From positions 1 to 22,808 of the forward strand of contig JANQQF010000022.1 in NCBI GenBank assembly GCA_028285035.1: DNA of 22,808 nt, in the 5' to 3' direction. The stretch's first letter is position 1. The number at the start of each line of letters is the position of its first letter. A program made the translations under genes and the position numbers. A model generated the notes under the pieces. The model was not told the DNA's origin. It saw nothing but the letters and a program-made list of their open reading frames with translations, and searched no databases. Below are positions 1 through 7,519 of this stretch, in pieces. The stretch comes from Phycisphaerae bacterium (GTDB lineage Bacteria > Chloroflexota > Anaerolineae > 4572-78 > J111).

Positions 1-970
1 GAAAATCACGGCGGATGAAGATGTCAAAGTGATGATGACCGGCTACGCCAGCACCACCAACTTTGAAATCGAGATGATGGCGGAGATGAAGATGCCTTAC
101 CTAATTTCGGCTAATGCTGTTCAGACCCAGGACATCATCTCTCAAGACCCGGACAAGTACAACACGGTTTGGAGCCTCGTCCCCTCCTACGCTGCTTATG
201 AAACCGAGCTGCCTCGTCTGCTTGAGTTGTGGAACGAGCAAGGCAATATTGAACTAAAAAATCGCAAGGTGGCCATTGTCAACTCAGATAATCCCTACAG
301 CGATACTATTGCCAGGGGACTTCAGGCAAACTTTGAAGAGTTAGGCTGGGAAATCACGGTCTTTGAAACTGTGCCGTTTGGTGAAGTTTTGGATTGGCGC
401 ACAATTTTGGCCGACATTCGCCAAGATCCACCGGACATCATCATCAACACCGACTACCAAGTGGGCAATGAAGTGTCATTCTTAGAGCAATTTTTAGAGG
501 ACCCAACCGACTCGCTCGTCTTCATGCAGTACGGCCCTTCCGTGCCCGAGTTTGTCGAGTTGACCGCCGACAGCTCAACCGGTGTCTTGTACAACCTGCT
601 TGGGGGAATGATCCTTTCACCGAACAATCAACTGGCCTTGGACTTCATTGAAAAGTTTGAAGGGGCCTATGGGGTTCAGCCCGGTACGTATGGCTATGCT
701 CTGTATCAATCGGTCTACATCTACGCGGATGCGCTGGCAGCGGTCGGCAATCCCGACGACACCGAGGCCATCGGTGAAGCCATTGGGGCCACCGAGCGCG
801 ACACCGCCACCGGACGCATCGCCTTTGACCCAGAAACGCACCTCGCGATTCAAGGTGATGAGCATGTGCCAATTCAGTTCTATCAGCTTAACGACGGTGA
901 GCGCACCCTGCTCCATCCGCAAAACTTCTCAACCGGCGAGATTCAGCCCTCACCGTGGCAAGGTGAATAG
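1..970 (+). CDS. ABC transporter substrate-binding protein, LivK-like (5' partial)
   Basis: Periplasmic/extracytoplasmic ligand-binding protein of the type I fold (Peripla_BP_6, LivK/AmiC-like) that would deliver an amino acid, amide or related solute to the permease encoded downstream. The frame is open through the left edge, so the N-terminus and any signal peptide lie outside. The GTG at 29 and ATG at 32 are internal codons, not starts. About 320 residues are present, from the second half of the first lobe (MMTGYASTTNFEIEMMAEMK, MPYLISANAV) to the C-terminus. The hinge-type segment KVAIVNSDNPYSDTIARGLQ and the second-lobe segment around YGYALYQSVYIYADAL are typical of the family. A gap of 209 bases containing a palindromic repeat separates it from livG. 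Family assignment is firm; the ligand is unknown, and the branched-chain amino acid label is only the family default. Confidence 0.9.
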   Translation, partial: KITADEDVKVMMTGYASTTNFEIEMMAEMKMPYLISANAVQTQDIISQDPDKYNTVWSLVPSYAAYETELPRLLELWNEQGNIELKNRKVAIVNSDNPYSDTIARGLQANFEELGWEITVFETVPFGEVLDWRTILADIRQDPPDIIINTDYQVGNEVSFLEQFLEDPTDSLVFMQYGPSVPEFVELTADSSTGVLYNLLGGMILSPNNQLALDFIEKFEGAYGVQPGTYGYALYQSVYIYADALAAVGNPDDTEAIGEAIGATERDTATGRIAFDPETHLAIQGDEHVPIQFYQLNDGERTLLHPQNFSTGEIQPSPWQGE

Positions 971-999
971 AACATTGTAATTTAAGTTGCTACCGAACC

Positions 1000-1094
1000 A
1001 GACCTGACAGGTTTCCAAACGTGCATAAAACAACCCAAGTTGTCACATTGCTTGTCATTTCCATCGAATTATATGTTCAAAACCTGTCAGGTCT
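1000..1094. repeat. Inverted repeat of a palindromic 15-mer
   Basis: AGACCTGACAGGTTT at 1000-1014 recurs as its exact reverse complement at 1080-1094, 65 bases apart. Each arm also contains a short palindrome, ACCTG-A-CAGGT. The pair sits between livK and livG and encloses most of the intergenic space. It could form a cruciform or an mRNA stem that protects or terminates the livK transcript. It resembles a dispersed intergenic palindrome rather than a site unique to this operon, but that cannot be tested inside the window. No T-run follows either arm closely enough to call a simple terminator. Confidence 0.7.
1048..1075 (+). promoter_or_regulatory. Candidate sigma70-type promoter for livG
   Basis: TTGCTT at 1048-1053 and TATATG at 1070-1075, spaced 16 bases, lie in the loop between the two arms of the palindromic repeat, about 105 bases before the livG start. 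The match is moderate. It would allow livGFHM to be transcribed separately from livK. Low confidence because AT-rich spacers give such matches by chance. Confidence 0.3.
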
Positions 1095-1179
1095 TTCTCT
1101 CTAAAAGTAGAAACTTGCCCTATAAACAATGAAGGAATGAGGGTTGGGCAATCACCGTCCAACCCCCACCAGTAAAACA

Positions 1180-1923
1180 ATGACAGATATTCTGATTGTC
1201 GACCAAGTAAATAAATCTTTCGGTGCCCTTAAGGCTGTTGCCTCAGTTTCATTTTCAGTGCCCGAACAGGCCATTTATGGCATCGCTGGCCCTAATGGGG
1301 CAGGGAAAACGACGCTGTTTAATACCATTAGCGGCATCCCCTTTGGTCCCGACTCCGGCCAAATCCACTTTGCAGGCCAGGCCCTACAAACGATGAAGCC
1401 CCATCATATTGTACGATTGGGGGTAGCCCGCACCTTTCAGAAAGAAACGGTATTTCACTCTCTGACCGTGCTGGAGAATGTGTTGCTTGGCGCGGTTTAT
1501 GGAGGCAACGGCACGAGCAAGCCGGAAGCAGCAGCCCTTGAGACCTTGGAATTGGTTGGCTTGGCGGACAAGGCCCATCAATCGGCTGAAAACCTATCGC
1601 TGTTTGATGAGAAACGGCTGATGTTTGCCACGGCCTTGGTCACGAAGCCAAAGCTGCTGCTGCTGGATGAACCAGCGGCGGGGCTGAACCAAGTTGAAAT
1701 TCAAGAGACCATTAAGTTGGTACGGACCATCAACGAGCAAGGTCTTACCATTTTGTTGATTGAACACGTCCTACCCCTGCTCTTGGCCGTGTCACAACAA
1801 ATTATGATTTTGAATCACGGGGCAAAATTAACGGAAGGGTCGCCAAAAACGGTAATCAGCGATGAACGAGTCATTGAGGCTTATCTGGGTAAACGAGGGA
1901 AGCATGACAAACAAGCTACTTGA
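1180..1923 (+). CDS. livG: ABC transporter ATP-binding protein, LivG-like
   Basis: Cytoplasmic ATPase subunit of the branched-chain/amide ABC importer, 247 residues, normal for LivG. Walker A GPNGAGKT is at residues 37-44, and Walker B LLLLDEP with D163-E164 is followed by the LivG-type AAGLN. The C-terminal part has the H-loop region IEHVLPLLL. The ABC signature is unusual: NLSLFDEKR (L139-R146) replaces the canonical LSxGQ, so the conserved glycine is lost. I recall a LivG subgroup with LTLxxRKR-type signatures, so this is probably a natural variant rather than decay. The ATG at 1180 matches the usual family N-terminus (MTDILIVDQVNKSFGALKAV), though it lacks a clear ribosome site. A TTG at 1144 with GAAGG and GAGGG upstream is the alternative and would add 12 residues. 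Its end overlaps livF by 20 bases. Confidence 0.93.
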   Translation: MTDILIVDQVNKSFGALKAVASVSFSVPEQAIYGIAGPNGAGKTTLFNTISGIPFGPDSGQIHFAGQALQTMKPHHIVRLGVARTFQKETVFHSLTVLENVLLGAVYGGNGTSKPEAAALETLELVGLADKAHQSAENLSLFDEKRLMFATALVTKPKLLLLDEPAAGLNQVEIQETIKLVRTINEQGLTILLIEHVLPLLLAVSQQIMILNHGAKLTEGSPKTVISDERVIEAYLGKRGKHDKQAT

Positions 1924-2674
1924 GGTCAACAATCTGGATGTGGGATATGGGGGCATTCAAGTGCTGCGTGGTCTCTCGATGTACCTCAATGACAATGAGT
2001 GTATCGGTCTCTTCGGGCCAAATGGACACGGCAAAACGACCCTGTTGCGGACGATTTCGGGCTTGCTCAAACCCTGGCAAGGGACTATCACTTTTGAGGG
2101 GCAGCAAATTAGCGAAAAAAGTCCTAATCGGATTGTCGATTTGGGGCTTATTCACGTCGCTCAAGGCAGCACTCTTTTCCCCCGAATGACAGTTCAAGAA
2201 AATTTGAATATGGGGGCATTCTCTAAGCGAGTTCGCCAGAATCGTGCGCAAAATTTAGAGAAAGTGTTTGAGCTGTTTCCTCGGCTGAAGGAACGCCGTA
2301 ATCAATTGTGCCGAACATTGAGCGGGGGGGAGCGGCAAATGGTAGCGATTGGCATCGGGCTAATGGGGGATGCCAAAGTGCTGATGCTTGATGAACCGAC
2401 ATTGGGTTTAGCTCCAGTATTGAAAGAGTGGCTGGAGGAGGCAATTCAAAAGGTCGCCGCTAGTAGTATCCCCCTCATTGTCGTTGAGCAGGATGTGGAG
2501 TTTCTATTAAATCTGACCGACCGCCTATACCTTATTGAAGAGGGACAAATCGCTCTGGAGCAAACTCAGGAGAGTGGTGCTTTGGAACACGAACAAATTA
2601 TGGAGATGTATTTTGGCGGGACCGACCGAAATATATTAGCCGAATTGGCCGAGGACGCCCATGACATTAATTGA
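1904..2674 (+). CDS. livF: ABC transporter ATP-binding protein, LivF-like
   Basis: Second ATPase of the importer, 256 residues (family usually about 235-260). Walker A GPNGHGKT is at 38-45, a Q-loop VAQG lies near residue 87, the intact signature LSGGERQ is at 139-145, and Walker B VLMLDEP has D163-E164 with TLGLAP, the LivF hallmark. The H-loop VEQDVEFL is typical of the family. The start is the ATG at 1904 with GAGGGA at 1895-1900. Its first 20 bases overlap the end of livG and its last 14 overlap livH, pointing to translational coupling. LivF carries a canonical signature while its partner LivG does not, so the heterodimer would have one standard and one degenerate ATP site. Confidence 0.95.
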   Translation: MTNKLLEVNNLDVGYGGIQVLRGLSMYLNDNECIGLFGPNGHGKTTLLRTISGLLKPWQGTITFEGQQISEKSPNRIVDLGLIHVAQGSTLFPRMTVQENLNMGAFSKRVRQNRAQNLEKVFELFPRLKERRNQLCRTLSGGERQMVAIGIGLMGDAKVLMLDEPTLGLAPVLKEWLEEAIQKVAASSIPLIVVEQDVEFLLNLTDRLYLIEEGQIALEQTQESGALEHEQIMEMYFGGTDRNILAELAEDAHDIN

Positions 2675-3530
2675 TTTACAAGCCATCTTGTTGACGGGGC
2701 TGGTGTTATCCTCACTGTACGCGCTGATGGCTACCGGACTTTCGCTGGTGTGGGGCAGCCTCAATCGTTTCAATTTTGCCCACGGCGTATTGATGACACT
2801 GGGGGCCTATATGGCCTGGACTGTTGGCGAAAATTTGGGAACAGGACCAATTATCAGCGCGATATTGGGTATCGCAGCCTTGATGGTTGTGGGCATCTTT
2901 TTAGAGCGCGTTTTGATCGCCCCCTTTGCGGATCGCTCCGATGCCGTTTTAATCGCCATCATCACCACCCTAGCTGGCTCGATTTTTTTAGAGAATGCCA
3001 TCCAAATTATCTGGGGGCCACGCCTAAAACGGCTCGACCCGCTAGTCGAAGGCTCAGTTGATATTTTGGGGACATCCATCTCGATGCAAGAGTTTTTGAT
3101 TATGATTGCGGCTCCGTTGTTGCTGGGTGCTTTAGCCATTTTCCTCAAGCGCTCCAGACTGGGCACGGCCATCCGTGCGGTCGAGCAAAATCGAGATGCG
3201 TCGCTGCTGACCGGGGTCAACTCGCTGGTCATTTATCTGGTCGTCTTTAGCATCTCCGCTGGCTTGGCCGCCGTCGCTGGGATTATGCTGGGGTCCACCC
3301 GCTTCATCAACCCCACGATGGGCGATGACCCGCTGCTCAAGGCATTTATCGTTGTGATTTTGGGCGGCTTGGGCAGCCTGAATGGGACCATCGCCAGCGC
3401 GTATCTCATCGGCTTTTTAGAGGCCATTGCCATTTCGATATTGGGCTTATACTGGTCCCCAGTACTACTCTTTTCGGTAATGATTTTGGTCTTGATTATT
3501 AAACCAACTGGCTTGTTTGGAGTGGAGTAA
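2661..3530 (+). CDS. livH: Branched-chain/amide ABC transporter permease, LivH-like
   Basis: Inner-membrane permease (BPD_transp_2 family), 289 residues, a typical LivH length. The N-terminal signature GLSLVWGSLNRFNFAHGVLM (about residues 25-45) is the hallmark of this permease class, followed by at least seven further hydrophobic stretches and a C-terminal FSVMILVLIIKPTGLFG. The segment IRAVEQNRDASLLTGVN corresponds to the cytoplasmic loop that contacts the ATPase. The start at 2661 overlaps livF and has GAGG at 2651-2654 with good spacing. It forms the translocation path together with LivM. Confidence 0.95.
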   Translation: MTLIDLQAILLTGLVLSSLYALMATGLSLVWGSLNRFNFAHGVLMTLGAYMAWTVGENLGTGPIISAILGIAALMVVGIFLERVLIAPFADRSDAVLIAIITTLAGSIFLENAIQIIWGPRLKRLDPLVEGSVDILGTSISMQEFLIMIAAPLLLGALAIFLKRSRLGTAIRAVEQNRDASLLTGVNSLVIYLVVFSISAGLAAVAGIMLGSTRFINPTMGDDPLLKAFIVVILGGLGSLNGTIASAYLIGFLEAIAISILGLYWSPVLLFSVMILVLIIKPTGLFGVE

Positions 3531-3532
3531 TT

Positions 3533-4495
3533 ATGACCGCAAAAACGTTCTTCACCCAAACCACCCACCCCCTATTTTGGGCTGGGGTCCTGTTGCTGGG
3601 CGTCGCGCCTTGGTTTATCAGCAGTCAATATATCATTCACCTGCTTATCCTGTCGCTCCTTTTTGCCATTTTAGCCTCTAATTGGGATTTGGTAATGGGC
3701 TATGCGGGCATCTTTAATTTTGCCCACACCACCTTCTTCGCCCTGGGGGCCTACACGGCGGGCGTTTTGAGCAAAACCTTCGACATCTCGCCTTGGCTCA
3801 GTTTGGCAGCGGCAGTGGTTGTGGCAGTTTTTGCGGCCTTGATTGTTTGTTTGCCCGTGCTACGGGTGAAGGGGATTTATGTAGTGCTAGTCACATTCGC
3901 CTTCGGCCAGTTGAGCCTGCAAACCATCATCAGCCAAAGCGACATCACGGGTGGCACCCAAGGCTTGGTCTTACTCCCCCCGTTGAGCATCGGCGGCTAC
4001 GAATTCGATGATGGCGGCAAAATGGGCTACTACTACTTTATGTTACTCCTCTTCATCCTATCGACCGTCTATCTCCGCTATCTGGTCAACTCCCATTTTG
4101 GGCGCAGCATCGTCGCCTTGCGGGATAACGAGCTATACGCCATTAGTCGCGGCATTCCCATCGCCCGCCAACGGCTGCTCACTTTTATGGCCAGTGCCGT
4201 TTTTACCGGAGCCGCTGGAGGCGTATTTGCCTCTTACGTCGGCGTCGTGTCCCCAGAGTTGTTCGGCTTTAGCTACATCGTCACCCTCTTGAGCATCATC
4301 CTGCTCGGTGGCATCAGCACCATCTACGGCTCGGTCATCGGCGCCTTCATTCTCACCTTCATATCCGAGTCCCTCGCCGATTTGGGGCCGTGGCGTTTTA
4401 TCATCATCTCGACCATTATTGTGCTGGTCTTGTTGTTGTATCCCGGTGGATTATTGACGGCATTTAAGTCGAGGAATAAGAGGAGTGGAGATTAA
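3533..4495 (+). CDS. livM: Branched-chain/amide ABC transporter permease, LivM-like
   Basis: Second permease subunit, 320 residues, normal for LivM. It carries the LivM signature NWDLVMGYAGIFNFAHTTFF, the cytoplasmic-loop segment SIVALRDNELYAISRGIP, and the C-terminal glycine-rich stretch LLGGISTIYGSVIGAFIL. Multiple membrane helices are evident from the first 25 residues onward. The ATG at 3533 is two bases after the livH stop, with GGAG at 3524-3527 as ribosome site, so it is the last gene of the livGFHM unit. A repeat-rich gap of 422 bases follows before the next gene. Confidence 0.95.
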   Translation: MTAKTFFTQTTHPLFWAGVLLLGVAPWFISSQYIIHLLILSLLFAILASNWDLVMGYAGIFNFAHTTFFALGAYTAGVLSKTFDISPWLSLAAAVVVAVFAALIVCLPVLRVKGIYVVLVTFAFGQLSLQTIISQSDITGGTQGLVLLPPLSIGGYEFDDGGKMGYYYFMLLLFILSTVYLRYLVNSHFGRSIVALRDNELYAISRGIPIARQRLLTFMASAVFTGAAGGVFASYVGVVSPELFGFSYIVTLLSIILLGGISTIYGSVIGAFILTFISESLADLGPWRFIIISTIIVLVLLLYPGGLLTAFKSRNKRSGD

Positions 4496-4917
4496 ATCAA
4501 CCGGCGATTTATGATTTTAGATTTTAGATTTACGAAACTGTTGGTAGAAATCTATCGAACAAGTTCCAGTTAAAAATTATTCTTTTCAGAGGGAGCCGTC
4601 ATAAATAAAACTTTGTTGCAAAACGCAGGTCTCATTTCATTTTGAACGAAATGGAACGAAGTGAAATGAAGCGAGAAATCCCTGAAATATAGCAATAAAA
4701 CGATTGTCCACGGGATTAAGGCCAAATTAATTCATTTCTATCGAATAGGGCAATATCTCCATTGAAATTTCTCTATTATGCAGCATCTAAGGGATTTCTC
4801 GCTTCGCTCGAAATGACATGTGCGGCCTGATTTAGCCCAAGAGGCTATTTATAGACTATCCCTCATTTAATAACCATTTACCAAATTACTAATTACCAAA
4901 TCTTGCGAGGTATCACT
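4496..4917. other. Non-coding gap between livM and the M20 gene
   Basis: No supportable gene is seen in these 422 bases. The stretch is AT-rich. It contains a short tandem GATTTTA-type repeat (4513-4532), a locally self-complementary patch (4631-4667) made of variants of CATTTC/GAAATG, and a 16-base inverted repeat listed separately. GCGAGG at 4905-4910 is the ribosome site of the next gene. No convincing promoter was found, although the operon downstream must start somewhere here if it is not read through from livM. Confidence 0.6.
4668..4805. repeat. Inverted repeat GAAGCGAGAAATCCCT / AGGGATTTCTCGCTTC
   Basis: A perfect 16-base inverted repeat with arms at 4668-4683 and 4790-4805, about 106 bases apart. 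Outside each arm are further partly matching stretches (GAACGAAGTGAAAT on the left, GCTCGAAATGAC on the right). The layout, terminal inverted arms around a short non-coding core, resembles a small non-autonomous mobile or dispersed repeat element. No target-site duplication was recognised, so the mobile origin is only a possibility. Confidence 0.6.
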
Positions 4918-6237
4918 ATGACCGATATAGAAAATGTAATAACATCTGTGCTGACCCAAATCGACAATGACCGTGAGTATCTGGTCAACTTGACCCAACA
5001 AATGGTGGAATTCAAAAGCATTAATCCAGTTTTTATGCCAGACCCAGAAAACAGTGAAGAAGCCCAATGCCAAGCCTTTATGAATGAGCAGTTGAGGGCA
5101 TTAGGGTTAGAGATCGAAATGTGGGAGGGCGTGCCCAATCGACCCAACATCGTCGCGAAAAAAGGCGGCTCAGGGCAAGGGCAGAGCCTGATTATCAACG
5201 GGCATATCGATGTAGTTCCGACGGGAGAAGAAAGTGCTTGGTCTGTTGACCCATGGGGATCCGATGTCAAAAATGGTAAGATTTATGGGCGGGGAACATT
5301 TGACATGAAGGGAGCAGTGGCGGCCTTTATCACCGCGACAAAGGCCCTGCAAGATGTTGGGGTGAATCTAGCGGGCGACCTATTGTTACACGTAGTGGTT
5401 GATGAGGAGTCAGGTGGGAGTGCGGGTACTCGGGAAATCATTCGTCAGGGACATCGAGGCGATGCTGTGATTGTCGCTGAGCCAACCACAGGTGATATTC
5501 ACCACGCCGAAGGGGGCTTGAGCTGGGTCCGCGTGACTATTCCTGGCCGGGCAGACCACGCCGGAGTTCGTTACGCCCAAATTTACCCCCAAAATACACC
5601 ACCCGCCATCGGGGGTGGCAATGGAGTCAATGCTTTAGAAATAGGGGTCCGCTTTATTCAGGCGGTCCAACAGCTAGAACGAGATTGGAGCCGTCGCTTC
5701 CAACATCCCCTTATGCCACCAGGGATTACAACCATTAATCCTGGCGTCATGCACGCCGGTGTTGGTTTAGGTGAAGATGGTCTGCCTATCATACGTAGCA
5801 ACCCAGCTATGATTCCCGACACCTGTGTTATCGATTTTGACTTCAAATTTCTGGGAGATTTTGAAGACCGTAAGGCAGATTTTGAAGCCTTTGTGGCTGC
5901 CTTCTCTCAAATGGATAGTTGGCTACAAGAAAATCCACCCACCATTCAGTGGCACTTGTCCAATGTCAACTTTCCTGCGGTTGATACTCCGCTTGACCAT
6001 CCATTGGCCGATATGATTCGGGCCAGTCGCTCCAATTTAGGCTTGGAGACGGTCTCAACGGGCTTTCCCGCCGTCACCGATGCTGCGTTTTATGCCGGGG
6101 CAGGTATGCCCCCCTTAATTTATGGCCCCGCTGGGGGGGGTGCCCACGGGCTAGATGAATGGGTCGAGATTGATTCGTTGGTCGAAACTGCCAAGGTATA
6201 CGCGGGAACGATCATTCGTTGGTGTGGTCTGGCTTAA
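4918..6237 (+). CDS. M20 family zinc metallo-amidohydrolase (ArgE/DapE-like)
   Basis: Cytoplasmic two-metal hydrolase of the M20 family (acetylornithine deacetylase/succinyl-diaminopimelate desuccinylase group), 439 residues, at the long end for the family. All expected active-site residues are visible: H96 and D98 in NGHIDVVPTG, D129 in RGTFDMKG, the general base E163 and metal ligand E164 in VDEESGG, E188 in VAEPT, and the C-terminal H410 in GGGAHGLDEW. The lid/dimerisation domain lies at roughly 200-340 and has an unusually proline- and glycine-rich insert near residues 222-235 (QIYPQNTPPAIGGG). The ATG at 4918 is preceded by GCGAGG; a TTG at 4903 would add five residues. It likely removes an acyl group from an imported N-acyl amino compound, but the substrate is not determinable. 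Confidence 0.92.
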   Translation: MTDIENVITSVLTQIDNDREYLVNLTQQMVEFKSINPVFMPDPENSEEAQCQAFMNEQLRALGLEIEMWEGVPNRPNIVAKKGGSGQGQSLIINGHIDVVPTGEESAWSVDPWGSDVKNGKIYGRGTFDMKGAVAAFITATKALQDVGVNLAGDLLLHVVVDEESGGSAGTREIIRQGHRGDAVIVAEPTTGDIHHAEGGLSWVRVTIPGRADHAGVRYAQIYPQNTPPAIGGGNGVNALEIGVRFIQAVQQLERDWSRRFQHPLMPPGITTINPGVMHAGVGLGEDGLPIIRSNPAMIPDTCVIDFDFKFLGDFEDRKADFEAFVAAFSQMDSWLQENPPTIQWHLSNVNFPAVDTPLDHPLADMIRASRSNLGLETVSTGFPAVTDAAFYAGAGMPPLIYGPAGGGAHGLDEWVEIDSLVETAKVYAGTIIRWCGLA

Positions 6238-6250
6238 TCCCATTTTTGAC

Positions 6251-6277
6251 GTGTGCCAAAACTTAGTTTTGGCACAC
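6251..6277. promoter_or_regulatory. Perfect 12-bp hairpin between the two M20 genes
   Basis: GTGTGCCAAAAC (6251-6262), loop TTA, then GTTTTGGCACAC (6266-6277): twelve perfect pairs with a three-base loop, starting 13 bases after the upstream stop. A third partial copy, TTTGGCAC, follows at 6285-6292, just before the next gene's GTG start. There is no T-run, so this is not a textbook terminator. An mRNA processing or stability element, or a protein-binding palindrome, is as likely. Confidence 0.6.
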
Positions 6278-6300
6278 GATAGAGTTTGGCACGAGACTAA

Positions 6301-7446
6301 GTGAATATCGAAAATTTCTTGCAAGCACATCTCAATCAATATCTCGATGACTTACGTACCTTAACAGCTATCGACTCCGGGCGCGACCACAAAGCAGGTG
6401 GAGATGCCATCAATGACTGGTTGACAGCGCGACTGACCAAGCTAGGCTGTCACATTGAGCGACACCGACAGCCAGACATTGCAGACAATCTCCTAGCCAC
6501 CTTTCCAGGGCAAGGGTCGGGTCGTTTGCTCCTGCTGGGACACAGTGACACTGTCTTCCCCAAAGGAACCGCCGCCCAACGCCCGATGAGGATTGAGGGG
6601 GATAAAATTCTTGGCCCCGGCACGTGTGATATGAAGGCGGGCTTGTTGACAGGGCTTTATGCGCTTGAAGCCTTACATCACATTGGCTTCACCGATTTTG
6701 CTGCCATCGACTACCTATGTGTCTCCGATGAAGAGAGCCAGCCCCGTCCCTCCATCCCTCTTATCCGCGAGGTCAGTCGCCGAGCTGATGCTGCGCTGAC
6801 TATGGAGGCGGCCCGTGAGAATGGCGATATTGTGGTGGCTCGCAAAGGGGTGCAGTGGTACACCATTGAAGCATTTGGGCAGGCGGCTCACGCTGGGGTG
6901 GAGCCGGAAAAAGGGCATAATGCCATTCTGGCGTTAGCGAAAGTGCTGGTCAAATTAGATAAACTGAACGGCTGGCAAGATGGGGTTACCCTGAACGTTG
7001 GCGTAATTGCTGGGGGCACGCTGCCCAATGTGGTGGCCGATTATGCCCACGCTCGAATTGATGTGCGGGCCTGGACTGATGGCTTGATCACTCAGACCGC
7101 CGAAAAAATTGCCGAATGGTTAGTCAAATCATCCATACCAGAGGTGCAGTTCAAAATGACGGTGGAAGACGGGTCAGTTACCCCGGCGATGCCGTTAACG
7201 CCTGAGGTCTCACGCCTGGAGTACTTGGCCAAACAAACGGCGCAGACGTTGGGGTTCACGCTCACCGGAGCACACACAGGCGGCGTTTCAGATGCAGCCT
7301 TTGCCGCTGTCGAGAGCATCCCCGTACTAGATGGGCTTGGCCCTATTGGGGCTCTGGACCACAGCCCAAATGAGTATATCGAATTGAACAGTATTGTACC
7401 CCGCACGGCTTTACTAGCAGAGTTGATGATAAGAATTTTAGAATAG
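6301..7446 (+). CDS. M20 family peptidase, glutamate carboxypeptidase (CPG2)-like
   Basis: Second M20 metallohydrolase, 381 residues, closest in motif spelling to the carboxypeptidase G2/ArgE branch. Active-site residues: H81 and D83 in LGHSDTVFPKG, D110 in GTCDMKAG, E144-E145 in SDEESQ, E169 in TMEAAREN, and H354 in GALDHSPNEYIEL. The C-terminal signature GLGPIGALDHSPNEYI resembles the CPG2 pattern, which fits cleavage of a C-terminal glutamate or a similar amide bond. The likely start is the GTG at 6301, where only a weak ribosome site (GAG) is seen. It is separated from the first M20 gene by 63 bases holding a strong hairpin. The two M20 proteins belong to different branches, so they probably act on different bonds rather than being recent duplicates. 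Confidence 0.9.
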   Translation: MNIENFLQAHLNQYLDDLRTLTAIDSGRDHKAGGDAINDWLTARLTKLGCHIERHRQPDIADNLLATFPGQGSGRLLLLGHSDTVFPKGTAAQRPMRIEGDKILGPGTCDMKAGLLTGLYALEALHHIGFTDFAAIDYLCVSDEESQPRPSIPLIREVSRRADAALTMEAARENGDIVVARKGVQWYTIEAFGQAAHAGVEPEKGHNAILALAKVLVKLDKLNGWQDGVTLNVGVIAGGTLPNVVADYAHARIDVRAWTDGLITQTAEKIAEWLVKSSIPEVQFKMTVEDGSVTPAMPLTPEVSRLEYLAKQTAQTLGFTLTGAHTGGVSDAAFAAVESIPVLDGLGPIGALDHSPNEYIELNSIVPRTALLAELMIRILE

Positions 7447-7454
7447 CATTTCGT

Positions 7455-7496
7455 CTCATCGCCCCTTCAGCCTTAAAGAGAGGCGGTGGCGATGAG
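7455..7496. repeat. Inverted repeat CTCATCGCC / GGCGATGAG
   Basis: Nine perfect pairs, 7455-7463 with 7488-7496, separated by 24 bases, in the 73-base gap between the M20 gene and the glutamine-synthetase-like gene. It could be an mRNA stem-loop that tunes relative expression within the operon. It ends 10 bases before the ribosome site of the next gene (GGGAG at 7507-7511). Confidence 0.5.
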
Positions 7497-7519
7497 CATC
7501 ATAAAAGGGAGCAAGAACA

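Noticed and set aside
1137..1175. Short 12-codon leader frame before livG
   Set aside because: The ATG has no properly spaced ribosome site and the peptide has no amino-acid run typical of an attenuation leader.
970..1179. Riboswitch before livG
   Set aside because: Only a simple inverted repeat is visible; no conserved riboswitch core was recognised.
2807..3232. 141-residue - strand open frame opposite livH
   Set aside because: Opposite strand of a strongly conserved permease; composition reflects the hydrophobic codons of livH.
4513..4532. GATTTTA tandem repeat as a regulatory site
   Set aside because: Very short, AT-rich and imperfect; more likely a simple-sequence remnant.
4903..4917. 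TTG start upstream for the first M20 gene
   Set aside because: The ATG at 4918 is correctly spaced from GCGAGG, which the TTG start would place inside the coding region.
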